From the NCBI GenBank assembly GCA_963769435.1, contig CAVYLN010000002.1, positions 1,674,001 through 1,738,000 on the forward strand: a DNA stretch of 64,000 bases, read 5' to 3'. Source of the stretch: JADKAV01 sp963769435 (GTDB lineage: Bacteria; Actinomycetota; Actinomycetes; S36-B12; UBA10799). A model generated the notes under the pieces. The model saw only the letters and a list, made by a program, of their open reading frames with translations, ran no database searches and had not been told where the DNA came from. Positions 63,624 through 64,000 of this stretch are shown piece by piece. Both the position numbers and the translations under genes were made by a program. Numbering within the stretch: the first letter of the stretch is position 1; every line of letters starts with the position of its first letter.

Positions 63624-64000
63624 GGCTGCCAACTGCAAGTGGTAGGCCGTGGTGGTCGACACCTTCACCAGTCCGGCACGTTCGAGGATCGGACGGGAGT
63701 ATTCGGATGAATCGCTGTGGACCAACGTCTTGCCCAGTGCTAGGGCAGAGCGTGCGCGGGCCGAGGTCAATGCGCGGTAGATCCCTTGCCCCCGCCATTC
63801 GGGCCGCACCGCGCCACCCCAGAAGCCGGCGAACCGTGTGCCGGGAACCGGTTCCAGACGACCGGCTCCGATGACCTGCCGATCGGCCTCGGCGACCCAC
63901 AATTCGATGCCGTCCTCCGGCGTCCAACCTCTGCTGGATCACCGCGACCGAGTCCATGGCGGTGGAGTCGCCGAACACCTCGTCGAGCATCGCGGACATG
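63612..64000 (-). CDS. GNAT acetyltransferase, partial and frameshifted
   Basis: The C-terminal part of a GNAT-fold N-acetyltransferase entering from the right edge. LWVAEADRQVIGAGRLEPVP, VRPEWRGQGIYRALTSARA (acetyl-CoA loop RGQGI) and ILERAGLVKVSTTTAYHL are typical. An extra base near 63920 separates this from the preceding frame (VAVIQQRLDAG). The true start may lie outside the window. Confidence 0.78.

Overview
The window is chromosomal DNA of a GC-rich actinobacterium. The evidence is the gene order divergent NUDIX/cca, then ino1-padR-DUF5318-class A PBP-GT87, then rpsF-ssb-rpsR-rplI-dnaB. I recognise this order from the region beside oriC in Streptomyces and, in part, Mycobacterium (Rv0046c-Rv0058). 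An SsgA-like protein, a DUF222/HNH protein, actinobacterial-type Ino1 and many leaderless -10/start-codon arrangements agree. I cannot name the genus. dnaA and oriC would be expected to the left of the window. I saw no rRNA, tRNA, transposase, phage gene or CRISPR array.

Layout. 1-4.1 kb: the 5' end of a NUDIX gene, divergent cca, an MFS exporter, a DUF559/AbiEi-like protein and two tandem hairpins. 4.1-13.3 kb: ino1 with its PadR regulator, DUF5318, a class A penicillin-binding protein, a GT87 membrane glycosyltransferase, an alanine-racemase-like protein, a FemAB transferase and a small membrane protein (inositol and cell envelope). 13.4-17.6 kb: rpsF-ssb-rpsR-rplI, a low-molecular-weight phosphatase, dnaB and an SsgA-like gene. 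17.6-21.1 kb: an unknown helical protein, DUF222/HNH, and sulfide:quinone oxidoreductase with a 50-residue companion. 21.4-28.3 kb: a complete xylose operon (binding protein, half-size ATPase, permease, Gfo/Idh/MocA oxidoreductase, xylA, xylB). 28.3-38.4 kb: GDPD, dienoyl-CoA reductase, Nei glycosylase, Ser/Thr kinase, DUF4126, siroheme synthase, a 16-bp tandem repeat, a sensor PP2C phosphatase and an aminotransferase.

38.5-53.8 kb: cydAB, small proteins, two divergent thiolases, a carotenoid oxygenase, a tightly overlapping three-gene operon (secernin-like hydrolase, class III aminotransferase, kinase-like protein), then cydD-cydC-ung. 53.8-60.9 kb: a protein without any basic residue, a thioredoxin-like lipoprotein with CcdA, a SHOCT protein, two multidrug MFS exporters, dtd and small unknowns. 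60.9-64 kb: a Met/Cys-rich leader peptide and attenuator ahead of metY-metX, then a partial GNAT gene. Sulfur genes (SQR, siroheme synthase, metY, metX), bd-oxidase biogenesis and xylose use are the clearest physiological themes.

Two points dominate. First, about eleven single-base frameshifts interrupt otherwise intact and partly essential genes (dnaB, fadH, xylB, cydD, metY, metX and others). Each is restored to normal family length by one base (xylB needs two), so sequence error is the likeliest cause. Second, the most interesting biology is the predicted translation-coupled attenuator before metY and the uncharacterised secernin/aminotransferase/kinase-like operon.
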